Positions 31,173 to 40,597 of a DNA stretch of 64,000 nucleotides are shown here, piece by piece. Source of the DNA: CAZJHX01 sp964545715. Its GTDB lineage: Bacteria > Myxococcota_A > UBA9042 > GCA-2863065. How positions within the stretch are numbered: position 1 is the first letter of the stretch; every line of letters begins with the position of its first letter. The stretch lies in assembly GCA_964545715.1 (NCBI GenBank), contig CAZJHX010000042.1, positions 1 to 64,000 of the forward strand, given 5' to 3'. Both the position numbers and the translations under genes were made by a program. The notes beneath the pieces were generated by a model. The model was not told the origin of the DNA and did not search any database. It saw only the letters and a program-made list of their open reading frames with translations.

Positions 31173-34100
31173 TCACGGTGACGAAGCTGCGGCCGCCCGG
31201 GGGCAAAGTGCCGGCGGCGCAAAATGGGTGGATGGCGCCGGTGGTGGCAGCACGCCCACGATCGGGCCACTGCGACAGACTCGCAGGTTGGTCAGCCGGC
31301 CGGAGCGCTCCAGCGGATCGACCTTCGCATCCAGATCGGGCAGCCGCCAGACGCCGCCCCGGTTGACGACGGAAGACGCGGCAACGCGCGTGACGGTCGG
31401 GTCGAACCACAACCCCCGCTCAGACAGCGCCGGACCCGCCATGGTCCGCAGCAGCGCCGCGCTGTGCGCATCCCAGACCCGCATCGTGCCGTCCACGGCC
31501 AGGCTCAGCATCCGATCCGGGCGGCCGGGCACCCATCGCGCATCGCGGACCGGCCGCGTGTGGCCCTGCAGCACGACCGGCGGCCGGCCGGCGTTCAGAT
31601 CCCAGATCCTGACCGTTGCGTCGTCCGACGAGGATGCGAGCAGCCTTCCATCGTGCGAGAAGCGCAGCGAGTGAACGCCCGCCGTGTGCCCGGACAGGTC
31701 CGGCAGCCGCACCCCGCGCTCGGCGTCAAATACCCCGATCTGCGCGTCATCTCCGGCGGTGTACAGCGTGGCAGACCCCGGCCGAAACGCGCCCATGCGC
31801 GGCCGTGGGGTATGCGCGTGCAGGGTTGCCCGGTGGTCCCCCGTCTCCGCGTTCCAGAACACGACGCTGGCCTGGCTGCCCACGCCCACGACGTGGCGTC
31901 CGTCGTCGCTGAAGCGGCCGTGATGGGCTCCGGGCGTCAACCCGCGCAGCTCAAACAGGCGGCGCCCGGTTGCGCGGTCGTACATCGCCGCCTCCCCCGT
32001 GAGATGCGTAATGGCCAGGCGGCGCCCGTCCGGGGAAAACGTGACCGCGCGCGGGCCTACTCGGGTCTCAATCGTTCCCATCGGGGCCCCGGTCCGACCG
32101 TCCCACAAGCGCAGCACCGGCTCCAGCGACCCGGTCGCCACCACACGCCCGTCCGGCGACCATCCGCCGGCCCAGATCATCGATTGGTGACCGACCAGCC
32201 TGGCGACACGGCGGCCATCGAAGGTCCAAAGCTCGGCCTCGTTGTCGTGGCCGCCCATCAGCAGCCGCTGAGAGCTGGGGGACCCGCCAAAGATCTGGTT
32301 CCGCCCTTCCCGCGGTGGAAACGTGAACAGGCGATTGCCCGCGCGCAGCGGCCATAAGCGCGCAGTCCCATCCGCCGCGGCGGTCGCCACCCGCCCCGCG
32401 GCCGCGTCCATGTTCCAGGTGATTTGGCCGCCACCGCCCACGAAGCGCTCCAGCCGGGCGCCGGTGGTGATGTCCCAGACGGTGACGTTGTTGTCGAATG
32501 ATGACGCGGCCACCGCGGTCGCAGCCACGAAGCGCACCTGGCGAACGCCGCTGGTACCGGCCTGAAACGAGTATCTCAGCCCCGCCGCCGGCCAGTCATA
32601 GACCCGTACTCGGCCGTCGTCGCCGGCGGTCACCAGCGCTGTCTCATCCGGCGCCACCGCCACGTCCCACAGCCGCGTGCCGACTTTGGCCACGACCTGG
32701 TGCGCCGGATCGCCCGAAGCTGCCTCGTCCGGCGGTGTCAGCGGCCGGACCGTCACCGCGCCGTCCCAAGACGCCGACGCAAGCATCCGATCCCCGTCAA
32801 AAAGCGCCAGTCGCGACACGACGCTGTCGTGCTGGCGCCACCGAGCGATACGGCGGCCGGTCGCCAGCTGCCACACCGCGATGGCCCCGTCGTCGGTGCT
32901 CGCCGCAAGTCGCGTCCCATCCGCCGTGAAGACCAGCGAGCGCGCCCCGAGCGCCACGGAGAGCGAGTGCACGATCTCGCCGGAGCCGGCCGACACCACC
33001 AGCACGTCGCCGCTGGACGCCGAGGCCGCCACCAACCTGCCGTCCGGCGACGGCTCGATCCGACGAACGCGCCCCTTGAACGGCACGGTGTGTCGCAGCG
33101 CGCCGTCGATCCCCGAGATGAGGAGCCGCTTGTCTGAGCCCCCCGTGGCGATCCAGTGGCCGCGTGGATCGAACGCCAGACCCAGGACGATCCCCGAGTG
33201 ACTCGGTGGCCTGGCGATGATCTGTCGCGTCTCGGCGTCGACAAGCCACACGGGTCCGTCCGACGCCCCGACCAGCAGCAGCTTGCCCGACGGCCCAAAG
33301 CGCACGGTCTCGACGTCGGCGGTGTGGGTCACGAGCGTGGCGCCGATGCCGCCCCGACTGACCAGCCGGTCGACCTCTGCGGTCCGCTGCAACCGCAACA
33401 CGGGGTCAGCGGTCAGCGCCAACGAGGCCCGCGCCAGCACCAGGGCTTCAGTGCGCTCACCCCGCAGCTTCCGCGTCTCGGCACGTGCCATCAGGGTGCT
33501 GGCCTGTGCGTCGAGCCGGCGCTCTTCCGCAGTCTGCGCGCTCTGCACCGCGCTTTGCTCCGCGTCGCGGGCCGCTCGCTCCTGCGTCTGAAGCCGCAAG
33601 GTCGTCATCCATGACGCCACCGCGATGCCCGCCAGCGCCACGATGAGCGCCACGATGGCCCACCGGCGACGGCGAACGCCGCGAGCGCGGGCCGCGTCCG
33701 ATGCGCTGAGAAACCTGTCGGCCAGCGCGCCGAGGGCGTGGCTCCGGCGCCGCCAGGCCAGCGCCTCATCCAGAACGTCCCCCTGCCACAGCAGGCCGGC
33801 CTGCTCCCCCCGATCCCGCCAGAGGGCGGCCGCCTGCTCCACGCGCTCGCGGTGTGCGCGGGCATCGCTGTCCGACCGCAGCCAATCCGCCAGGCGCTGC
33901 CACGTCATCACCAGCGCCTCGTGCGCGATCTGCACGTGGCGGCCGTCTTCGTCGCGTCCGGCGGTGATCAGGCGCCCGCGGATCAAGTGGTCCAGGACCC
34001 GCGACCCGACCTCAGGGTCAGGCATCGCCGCGGTCAACGCCTGCACCTGCCGCCGCCGGCGTGTTCCATTGGCTGCGACCAGCTCCGTGAGCAGCAGCCG

Positions 34101-35888
34101 CGCCACAGCGCGATCCGCCGGGCCCGCCAGAGCGTCCAGCACCCCGTCCGCGTGGGCGGCCAGCACCCCATGGACGCCACCGAGCGCCTCCAGCGCGGCT
34201 CTCGTCAGCTGTTGCTTGTCGCGGTCGCGCTGCTCCCACATCCGGCTGGCGGCGAACTGCAGCAACGGCAGAGGCGCCGTGGCGCGCCCGAGCAGGTCGA
34301 CCATCTCCTCCGCAAGGCCCGGCTCCAGCGCGTAGCCACACCGCCTGGCCGGTTCAGCGAGCGCCTCCAGCATCGCGTCTCGCCCGGGCGGCGCCAGTGG
34401 AAACGCGTTGGCCGTGACCAGATCGCCCAGCTCAGCGTGCTCCGTGACACGATGGAGAAAGTCGCCCCGCAGCGTGATCGCCACGCGGACCGCGCCCGCC
34501 CCGTCGTCCGCCGCGCCAAGCACGGCTTCAGCAAAGCGACGGCGCTGGGTCTCATCGTCGCAGTGCGTGTACAGCTCCTCGAACTGGTCGATCAGCAGCA
34601 GAACGTTGGTGTCTCGATCGGCTGCCAGCGCCCGCAAGTTCATGCCCAGCGCCTGTGGCGTCGCACTGAGCTGCTCCGCTGAGAGCGCGGCCGGCTGCCC
34701 GGTGGTCGCCTCGGTGGCTAGCGCGCTGACAAGTCCCCTCAGCGGCCGACGGCCGGGCGTGCAGGACAACACCGTCCATCGCCCGCGCTCGCGCAGGCGC
34801 GGAACCACGCCCGCGCGCATGAGCGAGCTTTTTCCGGCGCCCGAGGGGCCGATGACCGCGATCAGCGGCCGTCGCTCGAGCATCACCACGGCGCGACTGA
34901 TCTGCGGTCCGCGTCCGAAGAACCAGGCGGCATCCTGCTCTGAGAACGACTCCAGGTATCGATAAGGTGTGCCGTCGTGCAGCACATTGGCGCCGGTCTC
35001 CGATCCCTGGGACAGCGCCGCCGCCATCGCCTCGGCCGAGTCGAAGCGCTCATCCGGTCCCCGTCGCAGGGCGCGGGCTATGGTGGCGGCAAGCGCGTCG
35101 GGCATCCCGTCCAACGCGCCGCGGTCGAGCTCGTCACCGTCCTGCGCCAGCTCGCCCGGGTCAAACGGCAGGCGGCCGGTCGCCATGCGGTGCAGCAGCG
35201 CGCCAACCGCAAAGATGTCCGTCCGAGCGCTCTGGGCGGCGCCGGCCCACTGCTCAGGCGCCATGTAGCCGGGAGTGCCTGCGCGCGGGGACTCGGGGGT
35301 GGTCCCCGACGTGAGCGCGGCCAGGCCGAAATCCAGCACTTTGAGCACGCCGTCGTCCTGTACAAAGACGTTGTCGGGCTTGATGTCGCGATGGATCACA
35401 CCGCGGGCATGGGCGTGTCCCAGCGCGTCGAGCACCTGCAGCGCATACCGCACCGCGTCGGTTGGCCCGATCGGCCAGCCGCGCAGCATCTCGGCCAGCG
35501 TGCGGCCCTTCAGCAGCTCCAGCACCAGAAACGGATGCTCCTGCCACAAGCCGAACTGGTAGACGGTGACAATGTGGGGGTGGGCCAGCTGAGCAGTGCG
35601 TTTGGCCTCGGCCTCGAAGCGCTCGCGACCCGTTGACGTCAGGCGGTCCGGCCGCACCAGCTTCACCGCCACCAGCCGGCCCAGATGTGTGTCCCGAGCC
35701 AGCATCACGGCGCCCATGCCCCCGACGCCCAGCGTTCGAACCACCTCGAAGTTGCCGCCGATCACGCTGCCTGGGGGCGGCAGGCTTGCGCCGGCGGCGG
35801 ACGGCAGCGTCGGTTCGGTGCCGCCGGCGAACGTCTCGCCCAGCAGGTGAGAGCTTGACCACGTCGCCTGGCCGCCGCTGTCGCGCAT
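31173..35888 (-). CDS. Ser/Thr kinase-STAND ATPase-WD40 fusion
   Basis: 1571 residues from ATG 35888, 8 bases after the upstream activator's stop. Kinase domain at about 45-295: GVGGMG (55-59), VAVK Lys76, HRDIKPDN (166-173), DFG (186-188), GTPGYMAPEQ. Next comes a STAND-type NTPase: FFGRG, Walker A GPSGAGKSS (347-355), and NVLLLIDQFEELY as Walker B. A helical relay follows, then one membrane segment (about 743-761). The C-terminal half carries about fourteen WD40-type repeats (HSGIVLGLAFDPRG, VHSLRFSHDGRLLASSSDDATVRIWD). Kinase plus nSTAND1 plus WD40 proteins are signal sensors that assemble on a trigger. The linked FHA/sigma-54 activator is a natural downstream partner. Confidence 0.9.
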   Translation of the reverse strand: MRDSGGQATWSSSHLLGETFAGGTEPTLPSAAGASLPPPGSVIGGNFEVVRTLGVGGMGAVMLARDTHLGRLVAVKLVRPDRLTSTGRERFEAEAKRTAQLAHPHIVTVYQFGLWQEHPFLVLELLKGRTLAEMLRGWPIGPTDAVRYALQVLDALGHAHARGVIHRDIKPDNVFVQDDGVLKVLDFGLAALTSGTTPESPRAGTPGYMAPEQWAGAAQSARTDIFAVGALLHRMATGRLPFDPGELAQDGDELDRGALDGMPDALAATIARALRRGPDERFDSAEAMAAALSQGSETGANVLHDGTPYRYLESFSEQDAAWFFGRGPQISRAVVMLERRPLIAVIGPSGAGKSSLMRAGVVPRLRERGRWTVLSCTPGRRPLRGLVSALATEATTGQPAALSAEQLSATPQALGMNLRALAADRDTNVLLLIDQFEELYTHCDDETQRRRFAEAVLGAADDGAGAVRVAITLRGDFLHRVTEHAELGDLVTANAFPLAPPGRDAMLEALAEPARRCGYALEPGLAEEMVDLLGRATAPLPLLQFAASRMWEQRDRDKQQLTRAALEALGGVHGVLAAHADGVLDALAGPADRAVARLLLTELVAANGTRRRRQVQALTAAMPDPEVGSRVLDHLIRGRLITAGRDEDGRHVQIAHEALVMTWQRLADWLRSDSDARAHRERVEQAAALWRDRGEQAGLLWQGDVLDEALAWRRRSHALGALADRFLSASDAARARGVRRRRWAIVALIVALAGIAVASWMTTLRLQTQERAARDAEQSAVQSAQTAEERRLDAQASTLMARAETRKLRGERTEALVLARASLALTADPVLRLQRTAEVDRLVSRGGIGATLVTHTADVETVRFGPSGKLLLVGASDGPVWLVDAETRQIIARPPSHSGIVLGLAFDPRGHWIATGGSDKRLLISGIDGALRHTVPFKGRVRRIEPSPDGRLVAASASSGDVLVVSAGSGEIVHSLSVALGARSLVFTADGTRLAASTDDGAIAVWQLATGRRIARWRQHDSVVSRLALFDGDRMLASASWDGAVTVRPLTPPDEAASGDPAHQVVAKVGTRLWDVAVAPDETALVTAGDDGRVRVYDWPAAGLRYSFQAGTSGVRQVRFVAATAVAASSFDNNVTVWDITTGARLERFVGGGGQITWNMDAAAGRVATAAADGTARLWPLRAGNRLFTFPPREGRNQIFGGSPSSQRLLMGGHDNEAELWTFDGRRVARLVGHQSMIWAGGWSPDGRVVATGSLEPVLRLWDGRTGAPMGTIETRVGPRAVTFSPDGRRLAITHLTGEAAMYDRATGRRLFELRGLTPGAHHGRFSDDGRHVVGVGSQASVVFWNAETGDHRATLHAHTPRPRMGAFRPGSATLYTAGDDAQIGVFDAERGVRLPDLSGHTAGVHSLRFSHDGRLLASSSDDATVRIWDLNAGRPPVVLQGHTRPVRDARWVPGRPDRMLSLAVDGTMRVWDAHSAALLRTMAGPALSERGLWFDPTVTRVAASSVVNRGGVWRLPDLDAKVDPLERSGRLTNLRVCRSGPIVGVLPPPAPSTHFAPPALCPRAAAASSP

Positions 35889-35896
35889 CGAGCCGC

Positions 35897-37441
35897 CTAC
35901 AATCCCAGCGACCGCATGTGTCGCAGCAGCGCCCGTCGCGAGACCTCGAGGCGCTGCACCATGGCGTCGATGTCCCCGTCGGTGGCGGTGATAGCCTCCT
36001 GCACCTCGTCTGCGGAGAGGTCTGTGGCCTTGCGCACGCCCGGGCACTTATCCAGCCGCTTGTACAGCGCGGCGCGAGACATGCCGAGCTGGCGGGCCGC
36101 GTCGGCGATCGACCAGCTGTGCTCGCGTAACGCGGCGACGAGGGCCTCTTCGGTGAGCGCGCCCGACGACGATCTCGCCTGCGCCGCGACCGGCTCTGAG
36201 GGGGATCCGCTCAGCATGTCCCACAGCGCGTCGGTTGCCAGCATGGGGCCGGTCGATTTCGCCGCGACCGCCAGCCGGCGCGCCACGTTTCGCAGCTCTC
36301 GGACGTTGCCCGGCCAATCGTATCGGCAGAGCGCTGCCATAAAGGTCGGCTCCATCCAATGACCGTCCACGCAGCGATCGGCGGTGGACTGACCCACGCC
36401 GGTCTCGGCGAGCTGAAGGTCCACGAAATGGACGAATAACCTGGCGATATCCGCCCGCCTGTCGCGCAGCGCCGGCACCCGAAGCTCGTAGCCGGCGAGC
36501 CGATGCAGCAGGGGCAGGCGAAACTCGCCGTCATCCACACGGCGGTCCAGATCGGCGTCCGTGGCGGCGATCACCCGCACGTCCACGCGCCGGCTCCGGT
36601 CCGCTCCGAGCGGCCGAATCTCCTGCGTCTCCAACACGCGTAGCAGCATGTCCTGCACGTCCGCGGGCGCGGCCCCGACCTCGTCCAGAAACAAGGTGCC
36701 GGTATGTGCGCGCACAAACAGCCCTTGATGGCTGGCCTGGGCGCCGGTGAACGCGCCGCGTGCATGTCCGAACAGCGTCGACGCGGCCGTGCTGGTTGGG
36801 ATGCTGGCCATATTGACGGCCTCCAGCGGCTGCTCCGCGCGCGCGCTGACGCGATGGATTGCACGCGCGACGAGCTCTTTTCCAACGCCGGACTCGCCGC
36901 GCACCAGCACGGGCACACTCAAGGTCCCCACGCGCAGAATCTCGGTCTGCAGAGACCGCAGCGCGTCGCTGTTGCCGACCATGTCCAGGTGCGGCAGCGG
37001 CGGCGCGGCAGCAAGCACGCGGTGAAGCAGCAGAGTGACCCGCTCAGCCAGCACCAACACGACGCCGGCCTGGAGGCGGTCGGCGACCACCAGCAGCTCG
37101 TCACCGACCGGGTCTCCGTCCACCTCCAGGGCCATGCCTCCCGACCCACGGGCCAACGAGACATCGCCGCCGCTGCCTACGGCGAGCCGGACCGGCGTGC
37201 GACTGAGCCGGCGGTCCTTCAAGGGCTCCACAGCCGTGCGGCCCCGTGGCCCAAAGAGCGGCGCAAGACGCGAGACCTCGATGACGCCGTCGGCCGGAAA
37301 GAGGGCACAGTCACCGACGCGGGAGACGTCTGGGTGATACAGCACAGTCAACGCCGCCACAGGCGCCGACCGGGTCGGTCGCAAAGAGTCTTCAGGGGCT
37401 AGCGTGGTCCCCTCGACCCAGGACTGTGGACCCTTCGCCAT
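35897..37441 (-). CDS. Sigma-54-dependent activator with FHA-like N-terminus and two C-terminal HTHs
   Basis: 514 residues. Residues 25-140 look like a diverged FHA domain (ALFPADGVIEVSRLAP, then RRLSRTPVRLAVG). The AAA+ domain has GESGVGKELVARAIH, GAFTGA, GTLFLDEVGAAP, VPALRDRRADIARLF, and an intact DWPGNVRELRNVARRL. Unusually, the C-terminus carries two Fis-like helix-turn-helices in a row: SIADAARQLGMSRAALYKRL, then DIDAMVQRLEVSRRALLRHM. It is divergent from the metzincin gene, whose upstream region has a candidate sigma-54 promoter, and lies 8 bases before the kinase-STAND-WD40 gene in the same direction. Regulation by that kinase is therefore plausible. Confidence 0.92.
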   Translation of the reverse strand: MAKGPQSWVEGTTLAPEDSLRPTRSAPVAALTVLYHPDVSRVGDCALFPADGVIEVSRLAPLFGPRGRTAVEPLKDRRLSRTPVRLAVGSGGDVSLARGSGGMALEVDGDPVGDELLVVADRLQAGVVLVLAERVTLLLHRVLAAAPPLPHLDMVGNSDALRSLQTEILRVGTLSVPVLVRGESGVGKELVARAIHRVSARAEQPLEAVNMASIPTSTAASTLFGHARGAFTGAQASHQGLFVRAHTGTLFLDEVGAAPADVQDMLLRVLETQEIRPLGADRSRRVDVRVIAATDADLDRRVDDGEFRLPLLHRLAGYELRVPALRDRRADIARLFVHFVDLQLAETGVGQSTADRCVDGHWMEPTFMAALCRYDWPGNVRELRNVARRLAVAAKSTGPMLATDALWDMLSGSPSEPVAAQARSSSGALTEEALVAALREHSWSIADAARQLGMSRAALYKRLDKCPGVRKATDLSADEVQEAITATDGDIDAMVQRLEVSRRALLRHMRSLGL

Positions 37442-37592
37442 ATCGGGATGTTACCATCTGGCCACACGACCCGTCAGAAGCGACGCGACACCGCAAAACC
37501 TGCTGAGGCGCCCCGAAAAAAGTAGCTTCGCGGTTGGAGAGCGCGGTTGTTCAGGTGGACGCAGTAGGCGGGTTTTGACCGCGGGCTGGACG

Positions 37593-37608
37593 AGGCACAC
37601 AAGCTGCA
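37593..37608 (+). promoter_or_regulatory. Candidate sigma-54 promoter of the metzincin gene
   Basis: AGGCACACAAGCTGCA keeps GGCAC and TGCA with the right GG-N10-GC spacing; only the first T is missing. The predicted start near 37619 leaves about 24 bases before ATG 37643. It is in the divergent gap with the second sigma-54 activator gene. Confidence 0.55.
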
Positions 37609-37642
37609 TCTCCGCTATGCGCGTAGCTGATGTGGAGGGGAG

Positions 37643-39448
37643 ATGTTGTTGCAGCGCGGTTTGTCGATGTTGTTGATTTTGGGGTGTCTTGGCTGTGAGA
37701 CGGCGGCACAGGAGGACGGCAAGCTGCCGGCCAACGAGTTAGGCTCGGTCTGGGACCAGTTCTTTCAGGCGGACGTGCCGTGGGTCGATGGGACCGCGGT
37801 CTTGATGACCCCGGAGGACCTGGACGCGATCTGGCTGCTCGGGCTGACCACCGACCCCCTGCGGGGGGCCGAATTCGGACTGGACAGCCACGCCACATGG
37901 CCTCGGCCGGTCCAGCTGGAGCTTGCCGACGGCTTCGTGAAGCTGAGCGCGCTGAACGCTTCGGCAGACACCATTGTCGGGGCTTATCGCGCGACGACGC
38001 TGTCGAATGGTCGGGTCCGAATCGACCTGGCCGATCCCGTCGTCCCGCTGACTTTCGTGCTGGGAGGCTGTGCGATCGAGCCGGGCCACAGCGCCGTCGT
38101 CAGCGTCGCGGCTGACCCGCTTCTGATCACGTGGGACGGCAGCGAGCGCTTCTCCTGCGCCCCCGACGCGGTACCAGTGGTGCGCTATCTCCGCCGCGCG
38201 GACGCCAACCCCCAGTTCGTTCCGAGGCCCAAGGTCGAACACAGCCCCTTCCTGGTGTACGGCGCCTGGGGCGGGCTGTCGAAGACGCGGATGATTCAGC
38301 GCATGCCCGGAATCGGCGGCGGCGCGCCGAACGGCTCCGTGGCGTATCGGCTCAGCGCCGACTTTCCCGAGAGCCACGTCGCGACCGTCTCGCTCGTGCT
38401 CGAGCAGTGGAACGACGTGATCGAGCGCGAGGCCGGAAATCGTCCGCTGGTCCTCGACACCACGACCCCCGCCGCACCGAGCGATCCCCGGACTCGAACC
38501 ATCGCGTGGGGCCCGCGCGACGATGAGCACTCCGGCTATGCGGTCAGCCTTGTCGATCCGTTCTCCGGAGAGGCGTTTGACACCGATGTGTTCCTGCTGC
38601 TTGGGGACGTCGAGGAGGCCGTCCGTGAGCGGGCTGAGCGGGATCCGGCATCGGATTCGAACGCCCGGTCGCGCGCGCAGCGGCTGATCGATCGAGCGCT
38701 TGGCGACGGACACTCAGCCATGGAGGCTGAGGCGCTCGTCGTCCAGGACCTTCTACTGCACGAGATCGGCCACAACCTCGGAATGGACCATAACTTCGCG
38801 GCGACGGCCGACTACCAGCACCTTGAGCCCGGCATGCCGGCGACGTCGGTGATGGACTACGTGGAGGGCATGCACAAGACCGGCGCGTACGACGGCGCAG
38901 TCATGGCCTATGCGTACGGTGACGGGCCCGCATACGGTGATTTCTTGTCGTGCAACATCTGGGACATCGCGCACGATCCCCTGTGCGAGCGCTGGGACGA
39001 AGGCGATCCCTTCGTGCATTTGACCAAGCGATTTGAGCGGCTTCGCAAAATCCCGGAAGACGCAGACTGGAGCTACGTCCAGAACATGCTGCACTGGTCT
39101 GGCGCGTTTCACGACCTCGTCCGGAGCCGCCAGCTCGTGAACACCGGCCAGGTGGGCTGGGACGGAACCGAGCCCCATCTCTTCGAGCGGCTGCTCGATC
39201 TGCTGAGCTGTGACGATGGCTGCAAGGCCTACGCGGTTGTGGAGACCGCAGCGCTGATGCTTGCCATCCCGGAGTTCTATGCTGCGCAACCGTATTCGTA
39301 CGACGGGGAATGGGTCCCCTACCGGACCGAGCTGGACGCGGCACAACGCGCTCAGGTGAAAGAGCGTCTCGCTGCCTACCTGCGGCGGCCGGAGACGACC
39401 CCGGAGCAGGCCGCCTGGATTGCCTCATACTACGCTGCCATGGACTAA
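37643..39448 (+). CDS. Metzincin-type zinc metalloprotease lipoprotein
   Basis: 601 residues; GGAGGGGAG lies immediately upstream of ATG. The signal ends LGCLGC. The first half is beta-rich without recognised motifs. The zinc site HEIGHNLGMDH (His373-His383) has the extended HExxHxxGxxH of metzincins, and a Met-turn follows (SVMDY, Met404). The spacing and the motif ATSVMDY resemble the met-zincin domain found in DUF4953/DUF5117 proteins. It would cleave proteins outside the cell. Its stop codon overlaps that of the convergent reductase gene by 3 bases. Control by the divergent sigma-54 activator is inferred. Confidence 0.85.
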   Translation: MLLQRGLSMLLILGCLGCETAAQEDGKLPANELGSVWDQFFQADVPWVDGTAVLMTPEDLDAIWLLGLTTDPLRGAEFGLDSHATWPRPVQLELADGFVKLSALNASADTIVGAYRATTLSNGRVRIDLADPVVPLTFVLGGCAIEPGHSAVVSVAADPLLITWDGSERFSCAPDAVPVVRYLRRADANPQFVPRPKVEHSPFLVYGAWGGLSKTRMIQRMPGIGGGAPNGSVAYRLSADFPESHVATVSLVLEQWNDVIEREAGNRPLVLDTTTPAAPSDPRTRTIAWGPRDDEHSGYAVSLVDPFSGEAFDTDVFLLLGDVEEAVRERAERDPASDSNARSRAQRLIDRALGDGHSAMEAEALVVQDLLLHEIGHNLGMDHNFAATADYQHLEPGMPATSVMDYVEGMHKTGAYDGAVMAYAYGDGPAYGDFLSCNIWDIAHDPLCERWDEGDPFVHLTKRFERLRKIPEDADWSYVQNMLHWSGAFHDLVRSRQLVNTGQVGWDGTEPHLFERLLDLLSCDDGCKAYAVVETAALMLAIPEFYAAQPYSYDGEWVPYRTELDAAQRAQVKERLAAYLRRPETTPEQAAWIASYYAAMD

Positions 39449-40545
39449 CGCAGGTAGTGGCAGGTGTACCCGCCGGGGTTCGTCTGCAGGTAGTCCTGGT
39501 GATAGTCCTCGGCGTTGGTAAACGTGCCGGCTGTCACGATCTGCGTGACGATGGGCGCCTTCCACTTGCCTGATTTGTCGACCTTGCGCGTGATGTCGCG
39601 CGCCACGCGGGCCTGGTCCTTGCTGGTTGTGAAGATCGCCGAGCGATACTGGCTGCCCACGTCGTTGCCCTGACGGTCTTTCGTCGTCGGATCGTGCATC
39701 CGGTAGAACCACTTCTCCAGCAGGTCCGCGTAGCTGATCTTGGTGGGGTCGAAGACGATCTTGACCGCCTCTGCGTGGCCCGAGTGGCCGCCCTTCATGC
39801 TGTTGTAGGTCGGGCTCTTCGTCGTGCCGCCCGTGTAGCCGACCTCGGTGTCCAGCACGCCGGGGACCTTGCGCAGGATCTCCTCCATGCCCCAGAAGCA
39901 GCCGCCGGCCAGAATCGCCGTCTCCAGGTTGCTCTTGCAGCCGGCGGTCGCGCCGTCTTTGGGCTGCGTGCACTCGTTGGCGGTCGTCGCCGCGGGCTTG
40001 CCGGCCGTCTGTGCAAAGCGGCTGCGGTATTGGCCGTAGCCCTCCGCCTCCAGCTTGCTCAGCGGCACGAAGCGCAGCGACGCGGAGTTGATGCAATACC
40101 GCATGCGGCTCGGCGGCGGACCGTCATCAAACAGGTGGCCCAGATGTGAGTCGCCCGCTTTTGACAGCACCTCGGTGCGGACCATGCCGTGGCTGGCGTC
40201 GCGCTTCTCCACGACGTGCCCGGGCTCGATAGGCTTCACGAAGCTGGGCCAGCCCGTTCCGGAGTCGAACTTGTCGACCGACGCAAACAGCGGCTCGCCG
40301 GTGACGATGTCCACGTAGATGCCCGGATCTTTCTTATTGTAGTAGGCGTTGCGGAAAGGCGGCTCCGTCGCCGCGTTCTGGGTTACCTGATACTGCAGCT
40401 TGCTCAAGCGGGCGCGCAGCTGCTCATCCGACGGTTTGGTCCACCGCTTCTCGGTCGGCGGCTTGGCGTCCGACTCGGTGGGTTTGCAGGACACCCCGAT
40501 GAGCAGGGCGAGCGACAGGGACAGCAGGGTCTTCAAGTTCCTCAT
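39445..40545 (-). CDS. msrAB: Lipoprotein MsrB-MsrA methionine sulfoxide reductase
   Basis: 366 residues from ATG 40545; a start at 40581 would extend the signal unnaturally. The signal ends IGVSC (Cys20). MsrB comes first (about 35-170): FDSGTGWPSF, HLGHLFDDGP and RYCIN with catalytic Cys151. The four zinc-ligand cysteines of many MsrB are missing (DSHLGH instead of C-x-x-C). MsrA follows (about 205-360): GCFWG with Cys216, then GYTGG and YHQDYL. Msr fusions occur in both orders; B-then-A is the less familiar. An exported, lipid-anchored enzyme repairs oxidised methionine in envelope proteins. It lies downstream of the DUF1552 cassette. Confidence 0.92.
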   Translation of the reverse strand: MRNLKTLLSLSLALLIGVSCKPTESDAKPPTEKRWTKPSDEQLRARLSKLQYQVTQNAATEPPFRNAYYNKKDPGIYVDIVTGEPLFASVDKFDSGTGWPSFVKPIEPGHVVEKRDASHGMVRTEVLSKAGDSHLGHLFDDGPPPSRMRYCINSASLRFVPLSKLEAEGYGQYRSRFAQTAGKPAATTANECTQPKDGATAGCKSNLETAILAGGCFWGMEEILRKVPGVLDTEVGYTGGTTKSPTYNSMKGGHSGHAEAVKIVFDPTKISYADLLEKWFYRMHDPTTKDRQGNDVGSQYRSAIFTTSKDQARVARDITRKVDKSGKWKAPIVTQIVTAGTFTNAEDYHQDYLQTNPGGYTCHYLR

Positions 40546-40597
40546 GACCCTCGTACGATCGAGACGGCCAAACGGTTTCATCCCTTTTTTCGCTCCA

